This document shows, piece by piece, positions 52,333 through 61,760 of a DNA stretch of 64,000 nucleotides; position 1 is the first letter of the stretch; each line of letters begins with the position of its first letter. Made by a program: the position numbers and the translations under genes. The notes below the pieces were generated by a model that had not been told where the DNA came from, made no database searches, and worked only from the letters and a program-made list of their open reading frames with translations. The stretch spans positions 62,001 through 126,000 of the forward strand of contig CM121342.1 in the NCBI GenBank assembly GCA_051530055.1, written 5' to 3'. The stretch comes from Neoechinorhynchus agilis. Lineage: Eukaryota; Acanthocephala.

Positions 52333-52920
52333 CTATGTGTGAGAAAAAAAATGTTGAAAATGTGAGCCAAGCTTGATTCGTGGCTCAATTTGAGGTTGCG
52401 TAAGAGCCATGACAACTGTGAAAACCCATAATAATAAACTTACTGTTATGGACGAATTCGCAAGTGCAACCATAAATGTGACTTCTCCGAGGATCCACCT
52501 AAACCATACGAAGAGCCAGATGATATTACTATAAATATTTAGAATGAAGATGTCCGCGTCAATTAGAAATGTAATTTGTTCCCAACTTGCAAATGCGATT
52601 CCGATCGAAACCCAAAACATCATCTTGATAAATGCAGCTTGATTGTCCTGCCCAATGCAGCGACCAATGAAAAAGCAATGGTGCGATCTTTTTTGAATAT
52701 TAACCTTGCAGATTTTGCATTCATGTGATCTTGGGGACTTTAATTCAGCCGGTTTGATTTCTGCAGATGCGTCTATCCAATTCAAAAGGATTTGAACTGG
52801 AAGGATATTATAAAGTAGCAACACTATCGGTCGAGCCTTTCGTTGAATTAGAATGTAAAAGGTGAAGACAATTTGGTGAAGATAAAATACAGTTAAAAAA
52901 ATGCGTTCAAACGAAAACAT
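52333..52920 (-). CDS. DHHC-palmitoyltransferase-like membrane protein with SHHC in place of DHHC
   Basis: An intact single-exon frame of 195 residues, the only plausible host gene here. Hydrophobic segments lie at ~8-25, ~32-48, ~100-122 and ~125-185, consistent with four membrane spans. Between the second and third is a Cys-rich block: HECKICKVNIQKRSHHCFF then IGRCIGQDNQAAFI. This matches the C-terminal half of the zinc-binding DHHC domain of S-acyltransferases, which transfer palmitate to protein cysteines, and resembles the short form seen in ZDHHC22-like proteins. The expected Asp of DHHC is Ser here; that Asp is needed for catalysis in known family members, so the protein may be inactive. 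It could be a retained paralogue, a pseudogene, or one exon of a longer gene. It reads toward the Gypsy fossil, ending 7 bases from it. Confidence 0.7.
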   Translation of the reverse strand: MFSFERIFLTVFYLHQIVFTFYILIQRKARPIVLLLYNILPVQILLNWIDASAEIKPAELKSPRSHECKICKVNIQKRSHHCFFIGRCIGQDNQAAFIKMMFWVSIGIAFASWEQITFLIDADIFILNIYSNIIWLFVWFRWILGEVTFMVALANSSITVSLLLWVFTVVMALTQPQIEPRIKLGSHFQHFFSHT

Positions 52921-53455
52921 CGGTGAAAATGAAATGAGGATTGGTGACTTCTTTCAAATGATGAAAGTTTTGTTTTTAAATATCGTGAGCAATTGGTGCG
53001 TCACACTTTCACTTTCGCTTCGAGGACGGTTACAAATATTTAAACACAGGCTAACACGAGATCCATAGTGAATTTAGAAGTCACAAATCGTGTAAGATTT
53101 AAGATTAAGAAAACAAAATAGTAACAAATACTTTCACTCGCTTTTCTAATAAAAGTTAACGGTGCATTGATGCAACTGCGGTTCGAAACGGCAAAGGTAG
53201 TTTAGGTAGACAGCATGAAAGATCATCGAATTTATAAACTCCGCAGCAGTACCTCCACCATTGTAGCGAGACATCTACATCGCAATCATTTATAAATTGT
53301 TCTTGAATTATTATTATTATTTCACGCCTCATACAACATACACACAATCAATCTCTTAATTCCTCTTTCTTGCTTGATCTAATATGTCTCGGGCCCAAGA
53401 TGGCTGTGAGTTGTGGGACGATCTCTTAAATCCCCTCACAGCAGCCTCGAAAACC
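52921..53455. other. Upstream region of the DHHC-like gene; no other gene
   Basis: AT-rich, with short ATT runs (53305-53325). No CDS, tRNA or repeat recognised. It should contain the promoter of the minus-strand gene, but no clear promoter element could be singled out. Confidence 0.35.
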
Positions 53456-53951
53456 CTTCTTTTAATTCTTAAGTAATAATAATAATCCTTTTATTGTCCT
53501 GATCCTGTAAAAAAGAGAATAACATGAGAAAATCACTTACCTCATTCCTGTTAAGTATATTAGTTTGATTAATGGGTAAAAAACTAGATGGTTTATTGAA
53601 AAAGATTCTAAGAATTGAGGAGTTGTAATTAAAATATTTACAGCTAGAATAACAATAAGAATAAAACCAAATTTTAGACAAAAAATTCTTGTTAAAAAGG
53701 AAAAAAGGGGTTCCGTATCAATATTATTTTTAATAAGAATACTGCTAAGCTTATTCAGCATAGTAAGATAAAATGATAGTCTGTTTTCTGGGGGCCGGCC
53801 TCGTGCGAAAAAGCATATTGAACCCCCTAGAAATATTTTTAACACTTTAGAAATAAAAGGTGGGGAAATTGATAACCTTTTGGCTCTTTTGATAAAAATA
53901 TCTGTTTTTGTCAGACGCTATTGCTTGTAAGTTTTTAAATAACGAGTATCG

Positions 53952-55484
53952 ACTTTTCTTTACATTCACCACCTCCCACCAAATTCCAGCTTTTGTCCTT
54001 CCTCGACCGTCGCCATCACGCTGGCAGCATTGCCCCGTTGTACTGCCAGCGAGATATTTTGTCGAAGAAATAAGCCTGCTCTTGAGTCTCCGGTTGCCTC
54101 TCTCAATTTCTTCGAGAGATCCTTGAGCAGAGAGAGTGCCGAGCTGCCGAGCGCTCCATACGTCTCTACCCCAAAGGGGACAAAATAGTGAGCCCTCGAT
54201 AGCTGCATATATTTTCGTACCTTCCTCCCTTCCGCTGCACTGGCGGCACCACCGGCGATTTCGAGGGAGTAGGGGATGTTGCTGGCTGCGAGGGCGTCCA
54301 CACACGTGGCGTCCCAGAGAAGGCATTTGTCCTCCCGCCACGGGAAGACCGAAATTCCATCGGGCCTACGGCCGTCTAGTCTGCAGAGGTGGGCGGGTTC
54401 CAGGATGTTCGGGAAGTTCGCCGTTCTCAACGCCCGAGAAATTACGTTATTGATTTCAGAATGGCGTGAAAACCTTCCTGCTGACCTTCTGCAGACGAGA
54501 CCGTGTCGCCCGAAAGCATCAACCAAAGACCCACATCGACAGCGATGGGGCGTGCATATCGGGAGACCGAGTCTTAAGGATACTGCGATCCTCGTCACCT
54601 CGTCCGTAAGAAGAGTTCCCACAGATGCCAGAGGAACAGCCTCCAACCACGCCCCAGATTCTCGTGTTGAAACTGCCAACAGTCTAGCTCGGACGACCCC
54701 ATCGCGAGAACCTGAAAGAAGAGAGCTGTGAGCTCTCGCGACAAGAGGTCCGTCCCAGATCGACTGTCTAAGGCCATTCACGGGAACTTGGTTAGCGCCT
54801 GTCTGCTGGCACCATTCCTCAACCGCCACCACGAAATCCCGGTCAAGACAAAACTTTTCTTTCAAAATGTTCTTCGAGACTGGTAGGCTCCCCTCAAACG
54901 ATCCAAGAAAGGCCGGCAAAGCAAGGTCGACTAGTGCCCGAATTCCCAATCCCCCAGATGACACAGGCAAAGAAGCTTGTCGCCACGCCTCATCTGAGAG
55001 CTGGACATTTAAAATACGCTCGAGGCAAGCCCTCACCTTATTGTCCAGCTTTGCCAATCCTTCTTTGTGTTTGAAAAATGTTGCTGTGCGAACCTTGTAC
55101 AATAATTTGGGGATGAAGAGCGCGTTCTTTATGAGAAACAAGGCTTCATGAGCCGAGAGAGCGCACACCCTATCGCACAGCAACGAAAGTTTCGGTATGA
55201 TATGGCCGATCTCATCTTCCACATTTGAATCGAAGACACAACTGCCCAAGAGGCTGAGTTGTTCCCGAGTCACGAGTTTCAGACCTGGAGCTACGGCCTC
55301 GAACCCAGCCATTAGTTCTTTGACTTTAGCGGCGTCTCCAATATTCAGTACAAGGAGCTCACATTTTCCAGCATTAAGCTCAATGCCCATCTTCGAGGTC
55401 TCCCTAATCAGCGTCTCCAAATCGCGCAGTACAACGGAGGGATCACCTCCGAGCGTAGCGTCAAGGGAAATCAACACCTAAAAT
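53952..55484 (-). mobile_element. YLDD-type LINE, 3' half, nested in LINE-L
   Basis: The boundary is sharp: minus-strand LINE-L sequence ends at ...LGVDFP and this element begins inside its RT at LDATLGGDPS, the part right after the YLDD box of a widespread invertebrate RT family. It ends just after a TGA near 53966. It is 5' truncated, as expected for a LINE inserted by target-primed reverse transcription. GC content and codon use are clearly higher than in the AT-rich LINE-L around it. Confidence 0.82.
53966..55477 (-). CDS. YLDD-type reverse transcriptase C-terminal half with PD-(D/E)XK-like domain
   Basis: An open frame of 503 residues, uninterrupted. Residues 1-95 are the end of the RT palm (GIELNAGKCELLVLN, LSLLGSCVFD), then the thumb (FLIKNALFIPKLLYKVRTA, WRQASLPVSSGGLGIRALVD). 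The C-terminal domain begins near residue 300 with LRLGLPICTPHRCRCG, GRHGLVC (Cys/His-rich, likely zinc-binding), then RRPDGISVFPW and LLWDATCVDALA, spaced like the PD...D of a restriction-like endonuclease, and FVPFGVETYGALG. This combination is common in mollusc and arthropod genomes as uncharacterised RT proteins. The clade name is uncertain. Intactness suggests recent insertion. Confidence 0.78.
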   Translation of the reverse strand: MLISLDATLGGDPSVVLRDLETLIRETSKMGIELNAGKCELLVLNIGDAAKVKELMAGFEAVAPGLKLVTREQLSLLGSCVFDSNVEDEIGHIIPKLSLLCDRVCALSAHEALFLIKNALFIPKLLYKVRTATFFKHKEGLAKLDNKVRACLERILNVQLSDEAWRQASLPVSSGGLGIRALVDLALPAFLGSFEGSLPVSKNILKEKFCLDRDFVVAVEEWCQQTGANQVPVNGLRQSIWDGPLVARAHSSLLSGSRDGVVRARLLAVSTRESGAWLEAVPLASVGTLLTDEVTRIAVSLRLGLPICTPHRCRCGSLVDAFGRHGLVCRRSAGRFSRHSEINNVISRALRTANFPNILEPAHLCRLDGRRPDGISVFPWREDKCLLWDATCVDALAASNIPYSLEIAGGAASAAEGRKVRKYMQLSRAHYFVPFGVETYGALGSSALSLLKDLSKKLREATGDSRAGLFLRQNISLAVQRGNAASVMATVEEGQKLEFGGRW

Positions 55485-57620
55485 CTTGGAATGCGATCTA
55501 AAATTGATATTAGGGAAATTGAAATTAGAAGATAATTCATTAATTAGAAGCTTCCTCGAAGCCAAAGTTTTAGTCAGTGGAATAAAGAAAGTTTTGTTAT
55601 TGTTTGTAACTAAATTGGCTTTCCTAAGTTCCGACGACAAAGATTGCATAAAATTGGCTATATTATTCGTTAGAATAGAAGATGTTCTAGCTTTACAAAA
55701 TAAGAATATATCATCCGCATAAACTAAAGGAAATATGGAAGATGATTTCTTTAAATTTTTGAAAATATATATAAGGGCAATTGAAAATAAGGTGGGCGAG
55801 AGTGGAGATCCTTGAGGAACACCATATCTAGAGAAAAATTTAGTGTGAGAAGGGTCCACCTCATAGTAAAAGGACTTGGATTCCATAAGATAGTTGGTTT
55901 TGTAGATAAGATTAAGAGGAACTTTAAGATTAACTAAAGCCTCATAAAGAAAGCCACGATCCAAGGCATCAAAAGCCTTATTAATATCCAGCTGAATGAG
56001 AAGTTTTTGTACATTAATATCTTCATTCATAGAATTAAGAGAGGATAAAAGCGATGTGACACCTTTACCTCTAATGAAGCCATGGAAAAAGTCGGGGATT
56101 AGCTTTCTACATACTAAAAAGTCATACAGTTTCCCGTTCACCGCTCTTTCTAAGCAAGAGACGATTGGGTTCTGTATGGAAATTACTCTGATGTGGGATG
56201 CGTTAAATATACGTCCTTTCGTTTTGGGAATAAAAATTTTCTTAACAATATTTATGTTAAGTAGATCATTAAAATCAATTTTCGATAAACGAAATCTACT
56301 AAAAAAGGTAGATTTTACCTTATCAGAAATAGAACTAAAAATTATGGGTGAAGTGCCATTTATATTATACGCTTTAGAGGGGTTAGATTTACAGGCCTTC
56401 AGAAAAACTTCAACTTCAAAATTCCACGAAAAGGACTTTTTATTAAAGATGGGAAGTGGAGGAGAAGAACATGCACTAAGAGTATGTGCCATCAAAATAG
56501 ACTCAATTACTGCAGGATAAGATATAGACCCTATCCAGTTAGATGCTTTTGCCTTCCAACAGACCGGTCTTCTTTTCAAAATACAGGACCAAAAGTCCTT
56601 ACCAAAGGACTTAAGAGAGATCAGCTTCTTTTTGTCCAACGAAACTTGATGATAAAACTTAGCTGTGTAAAATTTTTTCATAAATAAGTTTTTAAGGGGA
56701 GCGTTACCATACAAGTCAGCTATAACAGCATTTTTATAAAATATGTTGGCTTCATGACAAACAGGAGGTCGCTTGATCACAGACTTAGTAATTAAATTTT
56801 TATGTACAGAGAATAAAATGGCATTGTTAAAGTCAGATAAGGAGGATGAAGTGGAAGAGTTCATAAAAGAAAGGAGATCATTATTAAATTTTGAAAAGCT
56901 TTTAGGATTAAAAACGAAAGTGTCCTTAAGAGCGATGCCATTAGATTTAAAAAGGATAAGGTCATGTCCTAACAATCTCTGTGACTGAAGTTGGGAAGCA
57001 GGATAAAATAAAATAGGAATTGACTTTTTAATAATTGCACCATCCAAGAAGGTATGTCTATTAGATTTAACATTATGAAAAGAAGGAAATTTGGGGAGCA
57101 AAAAATTGTGAAACTTAAAAAAGGGCCTAAAAGCATTTAAAAAATTACTATTGAAGTCGCCTACGATAAAGTCAGGATTCCAGTAACGGAGGATATGCAA
57201 AAAAGATTTAGTAAATATACCCACGTGTCTGGGTTGAATATACAAGTTGCAAAGGATAAGAGTAGGAGAGAAAAGGGATGAGGTTCCATATAAGGGATTA
57301 TTAAAAGAAATAATTTGCATTGCAAAAGAAATATTTTTAGTTTGAAATAAAATTTTAGAAGAGTGAGATTTAAGAATAAATGTTTGAAGTCCTCCAGAAA
57401 ATCCAATGTGCTGATTGGTTGATGTGGAGCGAGGGAGAAGAACATGAGAATCATAATTATCGAAGAGAAGCATTTTAGAAAAGCCGGTTTCTTGAAAACA
57501 CAGCATGTTAACATAGTTATCAACTACACAAGGAGTAAGAAAATTAGGAAGACTAGAAGCCCTAGAGGCATTATATGTGATGAAAGAGAAAGGGCATTCC
57601 TTATAATTGGAACAAGTCAT
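55461..57620 (-). CDS. LINE-L(a) ORF2: APE endonuclease plus reverse transcriptase, interrupted at the C-terminus
   Basis: An open frame of 719 residues. The endonuclease is at 1-230: FITYNASRASSLPNFL, LCFQETGF (catalytic E), FIVGDFNSNFLN (catalytic D, N) and LLGHDLILF (catalytic H). RT: RVISIQNPIVSCLERAVNGK, LLIQLDINKAFDALDRGFL (motif A, ~residue 555), RYGVPQGSPLSPTLFSIAL (motif B, ~607) and PLVYADDIFLFCKA (motif C, ~640). After ILGVDFP the frame passes into the nested LINE and stops. All visible catalytic residues are intact. No RNase H domain is visible. Confidence 0.88.
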   Translation of the reverse strand: MTCSNYKECPFSFITYNASRASSLPNFLTPCVVDNYVNMLCFQETGFSKMLLFDNYDSHVLLPRSTSTNQHIGFSGGLQTFILKSHSSKILFQTKNISFAMQIISFNNPLYGTSSLFSPTLILCNLYIQPRHVGIFTKSFLHILRYWNPDFIVGDFNSNFLNAFRPFFKFHNFLLPKFPSFHNVKSNRHTFLDGAIIKKSIPILFYPASQLQSQRLLGHDLILFKSNGIALKDTFVFNPKSFSKFNNDLLSFMNSSTSSSLSDFNNAILFSVHKNLITKSVIKRPPVCHEANIFYKNAVIADLYGNAPLKNLFMKKFYTAKFYHQVSLDKKKLISLKSFGKDFWSCILKRRPVCWKAKASNWIGSISYPAVIESILMAHTLSACSSPPLPIFNKKSFSWNFEVEVFLKACKSNPSKAYNINGTSPIIFSSISDKVKSTFFSRFRLSKIDFNDLLNINIVKKIFIPKTKGRIFNASHIRVISIQNPIVSCLERAVNGKLYDFLVCRKLIPDFFHGFIRGKGVTSLLSSLNSMNEDINVQKLLIQLDINKAFDALDRGFLYEALVNLKVPLNLIYKTNYLMESKSFYYEVDPSHTKFFSRYGVPQGSPLSPTLFSIALIYIFKNLKKSSSIFPLVYADDIFLFCKARTSSILTNNIANFMQSLSSELRKANLVTNNNKTFFIPLTKTLASRKLLINELSSNFNFPNINFRSHSKILGVDFP

Positions 57621-58777
57621 TAAATGAATTTAGGACGTTTGGAATCTATAGATTCCAAGTTACGCAAAGATGGGGAAATATCTCTTTTATAATTTTCACA
57701 ATCGATCCAGTTATTAAAGTTAAATAATCTAGAAAAATTGTCGGAGGTAGAGTCTGGTGTAGAAATATTTTCCAGTTTGTGAAGGATCAAAGTAAGGATG
57801 TACTTAAGTAATGAAATTTCTTTATCGGGATAAAGTTGAGAAGTATTAATGGAAGATTTTAAACTATCAAGAAAGGATTTTTCCGGAGGTTTGGGGGGAA
57901 GTTTAGGCTTGTGACCATCAGGGGAAGGTTGAGTCTTCGACTCCTTAGAGGAAAAACCGTCCGAAGAGAAAGGATTATGTTGTGGATAGAATTCTCTATA
58001 ACTAGAATTATGGAATACTCGCTGTTTCGATGGTATGGAATCGTCAAAATATTTTTGCGCGAATTTGCAAGAACGTGCAAAGGCCGGATGATTCTTGCCA
58101 CAGTTTGCACAGGTAGCAGCATCAGAATTGGAGCAAGATGATTTGTGATGAGGACCTACACAAAAGATGCATCTGGAGGGGAAGACACAGTCAGATTCGT
58201 GGTGCCCCCATCTCGAACACCTCTGACATATCGTCAAATTATAATCATAGATAGAGTCCCTGTATCGGTCAAAAGTGACCCAGTATGAGAAAAAACCCCT
58301 GCCGGAGTTAGCTAGACTCTCGGCGACATTGATAGTAGCTGAACATAGGATGGCGTAGGCTGAACTAGCGTTGGGTCTAAACAGATATTTGACCAGTTTT
58401 ATACCTAACTCATCCTCAATTTTGCGAAAATCAGTAGTATCCAAGTCTTGAGGAGGATGGTCAACAGATTGGATGCTTAACTCCCCTAGCATCTTAGAAA
58501 AGAGGTCTTTACCGGCCGCATCGAAAAAAATAAAAAGGATGTGGAATTTGGTCACAGAGAACCTCTTTATCAAAAAATTCATATGTTTCTCACGACCATT
58601 CGGCAGTAAATACTTCTCGAAGAAATAACGCGAGAAATAGGAGGGGGAGTTAGTGCCCATGGCTTCTTTGGGAATTTTGATAACGAAATCCTCTTTCCTA
58701 ACAGGACGCTTAAACCTTGATGCATCGATAGAATGTTCCATCTGATCCCCTATGGAAACTTGTGCACAATCATTCAA
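57620..58777 (-). CDS. LINE-L(a) ORF1: RNA-binding protein with three CCHC zinc knuckles
   Basis: An intact frame of 385 residues. The N-terminal ~190 residues include FSRYFFEKYLLPNGREKHMN and AAGKDLFSKMLGELS, likely the RNA-recognition-like fold seen in Jockey/I-group ORF1 proteins. Three knuckles follow: CQRCSRWGHHESDC (~residue 195), CIFCVGPHHKSSC (~215) and CANCGKNHPAFARSC (~235). The remainder is Ser/Pro-rich. The stop codon lies at the ORF2 start, an arrangement suggesting a stop-start coupling (TAATG-like overlap) between the two proteins. The protein should coat the LINE RNA. Confidence 0.85.
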   Translation of the reverse strand: MNDCAQVSIGDQMEHSIDASRFKRPVRKEDFVIKIPKEAMGTNSPSYFSRYFFEKYLLPNGREKHMNFLIKRFSVTKFHILFIFFDAAGKDLFSKMLGELSIQSVDHPPQDLDTTDFRKIEDELGIKLVKYLFRPNASSAYAILCSATINVAESLANSGRGFFSYWVTFDRYRDSIYDYNLTICQRCSRWGHHESDCVFPSRCIFCVGPHHKSSCSNSDAATCANCGKNHPAFARSCKFAQKYFDDSIPSKQRVFHNSSYREFYPQHNPFSSDGFSSKESKTQPSPDGHKPKLPPKPPEKSFLDSLKSSINTSQLYPDKEISLLKYILTLILHKLENISTPDSTSDNFSRLFNFNNWIDCENYKRDISPSLRNLESIDSKRPKFI

Positions 58778-58830
58778 AACTTCACAATCACTCGGAGGGG
58801 GAGGGGGATAGTAGGAACAAACCTTAATCT

Positions 58831-58914
58831 AGACATGTCGGAAATAGGGTTTACCTGATTGCTGATATTCGAAGCGCAATTTTGCATCACGAAACAGCGC
58901 TTTTGTACGTTTTT
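58831..58914. other. Short unassigned spacer at the LINE-L 5' end
   Basis: About 85 bases between the LINE-L ORF1 leader and the Gypsy fossil; possibly the LINE 5' UTR. Nothing specific is seen. Confidence 0.3.
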
Positions 58915-59400
58915 TCTTTGTTATAAAAATATAGTTCGATTGTACAGGCATGATGGGTAGGACATCCGGCGACGAGTGGTTGAGAAAAATTGTAAAACAG
59001 CAGTAGCAACTTCTTGAACAGTTGCTCACACGGGATGGTACCGATTCCACAAAAAAGGCAAAGGAACAAGCTTCCTCCTTTCGGGTTTTTCACAGGAAAA
59101 CAAGGAAAGCTGGACAGCAAACAAGCAGACACTGAACTACCATTTCGCAGCGCAGAACATCACCGATGAATCAAGGAAAATTTTTTTTCCTTTGTTGGGT
59201 TGGGCCTCCAACATATAAACTAATAACGAGTCTGAGCGCTGGCAGAGATGCCGCCGAATACGAATTCCAAGAAATATTACAAATGTTTGACAAACACTTC
59301 ACAAAACCGATACATTTTGTAACAGCCCGTTTCGGGTTTAGCCAATGCGAAATGCAAGTCAATCGTATGCGTCTTGGGTTGCTAAATTAAAGGAGAAGGC
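58915..59400 (+). mobile_element. Ty3/Gypsy fossil Gy2 family: LTR end and gag start, second copy
   Basis: Bases 58920-59290 match 50955-51335 at roughly 95% by eye: the possible LTR end, the CGGCGACGAGTGG stretch and the Gag start. The Gag block FLCWVGPPTYKLITSLSAGRDA is open in 59166-59390, continuing to IHFVTARFGFSQCEMQ, a typical Gypsy capsid-domain segment. It stops at ~59400. It is a broken fragment and the rest of the element is not adjacent. Confidence 0.8.
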
Positions 59401-59804
59401 GAGTTCGTGTTTAGATAGAGATTTTTTCCATATACTGCCGAATGGACACACGGTCCACCAATTTCGGTCTGGGAAGCGCTGGTCTGCGCTCAATGCCCCA
59501 AGACCGTACTTATAAGTTTGAACATCCCTCCGGAATCTTAGACACCTCCAGGAGCCGGGACTCATCAGTGAGTTTCATCCCTTCAGCAGTATTTCGTTCC
59601 CTTTGATGTCCGTCATCGGTGGAAACGAATTTGAACCCGTTGACCCTACACTGGGATCTGGAGCATTAGTCCACTTGACCTCCTCAGCACACTACGGAAT
59701 GTACAAACTTCGCCACTTTAGCCTGTATAATCTTTCCGGTTTTTTAGAATTTTTATATGTGGCTCAACCGGTAGTCTTTTGATTGATTTTTTCCATACAC
59801 GGCC
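59401..59804. other. No feature recognised
   Basis: About 400 bases with only short frames. The phrase ATTTTTTCCATA occurs at ~59425 and again at ~59786, near the Gy1 fossil boundary; this may mark a small duplication. One minus frame (59565-59359) is open for 68 residues but has no known motif. Confidence 0.35.
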
Positions 59805-60820
59805 GGTTATGCCTGAACTAGGTTTTATTGAGCCAACGAAACGAAATAACAAAACGAACATGCACACACCTGAAACTGCCACTATCGATCGGTCGATAGT
59901 AACGCTCAATATCACAATCGCCCCCCCTTCAATATTGATTCTTCCGAACGCGGCAGGACCTCCTGACTTCTTGTCCATTCTCCATGACATACTCCGTCCC
60001 CATTTTTTCAATTTCAGCGGTATCATTTTCTTTTGCGTCTCCTTAGAATTGAGGGTATTCTTTGCTAATTTCGTTCTTCGATAAATCGCCTCCAGTGGGA
60101 GCCAATCTTTGTGTGGAAACCAATTGGCGATGACCATCGGAGAATTCAATCAGTGCATCCTTTTCATTGGCGCTGATCTGTCCCACTTCGTTCACTTGAT
60201 CGTTAAATTTCGATTTGGGGTCCGTGTTTCGAAGGTAGGCTTTCTCATCGGACGAGGTCCAGCACGGTATGAGTGAGAATATCTCGCATCGTCGCGGGAA
60301 GTCGAACATTCGCGCATGAGAGGTCTGACCAGTTCTCATACAAAGTAGCATGCGTATTATTGTGAGTGCCTCATGCAGTACACCGGACCATTTGCTTATG
60401 GACAGGTTCCTATCATTTTGTATTAGCTCAATTGTTTTCCAAATAGTTCCGTTGAGCCTTTCAAATTGCCCATTTCTCTGAGGATGATATGAAGTAGTAT
60501 GGCTCAGACAAATGCGTATCGAGTTGAGCCAATCGCGTAGGCACGTAAAAGAGGAACCTCGATCAGAATGAACATAATCGGGATATCCGAAGATCGCGAA
60601 TAATTGAGAGAGACATATCCTAACTGTGATATCGATTAGTTTCGACTACATCATAAATGTAATTATATTATCGATTACTAACCGTTATCGTTCGTTGTAC
60701 CATGAAACGTTTTCGCGGTTCCGTTAGCTAAATAAAACCACGTTTTCGGTTCTACAACACTAACAGCATTGGCCGAGCAATCATGACATGCGAACGCGAA
60801 CGGGAACCTGGAATATTCAA
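59805..60820 (-). mobile_element. Ty3/Gypsy fossil Gy1 family, second copy: integrase end and partial 3' LTR
   Basis: Bases 59805-59916 match the Gy1 LTR, preceded on the minus strand by a purine tract and by pol sequence homologous to 22953-23430 of the first copy, at ~93-95% by eye. The integrase C-terminal block (LVSTQRLAPTGGDLS) is clear. Further right are integrase core blocks, interrupted by ~110 bases of unrelated AT-rich sequence at ~60650-60765. It is a broken fragment with a few breaks, of age similar to or older than the first copy. Confidence 0.82.
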
Positions 60821-61760
60821 CGCTCTAGCTACTTTTTGGACACTATTTCGTGACTTACCGTGTCAAATGCAGACGTTATGTCTAGTACCGCTACATGAAG
60901 CGGTTTCCTTTCGTGCCGCTTTTGCTTTAAAAGACTCCTTAATATAGGGATGTTTGACAAGCATGGCGTACTATCGAACGCGGTTTGATGTCCAGATACT
61001 GGACATTATGATCGTAATCTTGCAAGTATTATCCGATGGAAGATTCGTAGCAAAATCGACGATATAGTGATCGGTCGCATAGATTTTTGGATCTGTATGA
61101 CGGTGAGTTCGATTTGCTCTTTGGGAGGAGAATTGTTTTTTTTCCAGCCATGTTTTTGGAGGATGTCCTAGACGAAATATTGAGTTAAAAAGAAATGTAA
61201 CGAGGAAGCGGTCTTTCGAAGTCCATTGATAGACGTTCAAAAGGTATCGTGGCCTTGACGAGGTGTAGACCTTGTGGCTTGAAAAACCTCGGCTTAATAC
61301 GACAGCAAACAGGGCAAGCGGCGATAACTTCACGGATTTCCTGTAAAGAGAAGGCAATATTATTCTGCCTCGTATAATGCTACATTTCTTTTTAACTCAA
61401 TATTGCGTCTAGGACATCCTCCAAAAACATGGCTGGAAAAAAAACAATTCTCCTCCCAAAGAGCAAATCGAACTCACCGTCATACAGATCCAAAAATCTA
61501 TGCGACCGATCACTATATCGTCGATTTTGCTACGAATCTTCCATCGGATAATACTTGCAAGATTACGATCATAATGTCCAGTATCTGGACATCAAACCGC
61601 GTTCGATAGTACGCCATGCTTGTCAAACATCCCTATATTAAGGAGTCTTTTAAAGCAAAAGCGGCACGAAAGGAAACCGCTTCATGTAGCGGTACTAGAC
61701 ATAAAGTCTGCATTTGACACGGTAAGTCACGAAATAGTGTCCAAAAAGTAGCTAGAGCGT
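60821..61760. repeat. Large inverted repeat: R2-derived arms around a Gypsy integrase scrap
   Basis: The left arm 60821-61199 and the right arm 61381-61760 are reverse complements over ~380 bases with only a few mismatches. The arms encode R2 RT sequence: LTFLFNSIFRLGHPPKTWLE, PKSKSNS, then QTAFDSTPC and DITSAFDTVSHEIV in other frames. The 181-base spacer (61200-61380) matches the Gy1 integrase region 23486-23665. The arms are far more alike than any two other R2 copies here, so the inverted duplication is recent. Confidence 0.9.

Larger units (their letters stand above)
53456..58830 (-). mobile_element. LINE-L (subfamily a), nearly complete, with a YLDD-type LINE nested inside
   Basis: A two-ORF APE-type LINE on the minus strand. 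ORF1 (58777-57620) and ORF2 (57620-55461) are both long and uninterrupted. ORF2 is split at LGVDFP (~55482) by a different LINE. The ORF2 remainder resumes at ~53950 and continues to ~53537 with TKTDIFIKRAKRLSI and CFFARGRPPENRLSFY. The 3' end has an AATAAA and an ATT-repeat tail at ~53470-53490. Without the nested piece, it would be ~3.8 kb. It is the best-preserved retroelement of the window and may be recent. Confidence 0.88.

Noticed and set aside
54136-55481. Several plus-strand frames up to 151 residues
   Set aside because: Antisense shadows of the intact YLDD-type frame in GC-richer DNA.
60650-60765. Solo LTR inside the second Gy1 copy
   Set aside because: A TG...CA-bounded ~110-base stretch can be drawn, but there is no second copy here and no clear target duplication.
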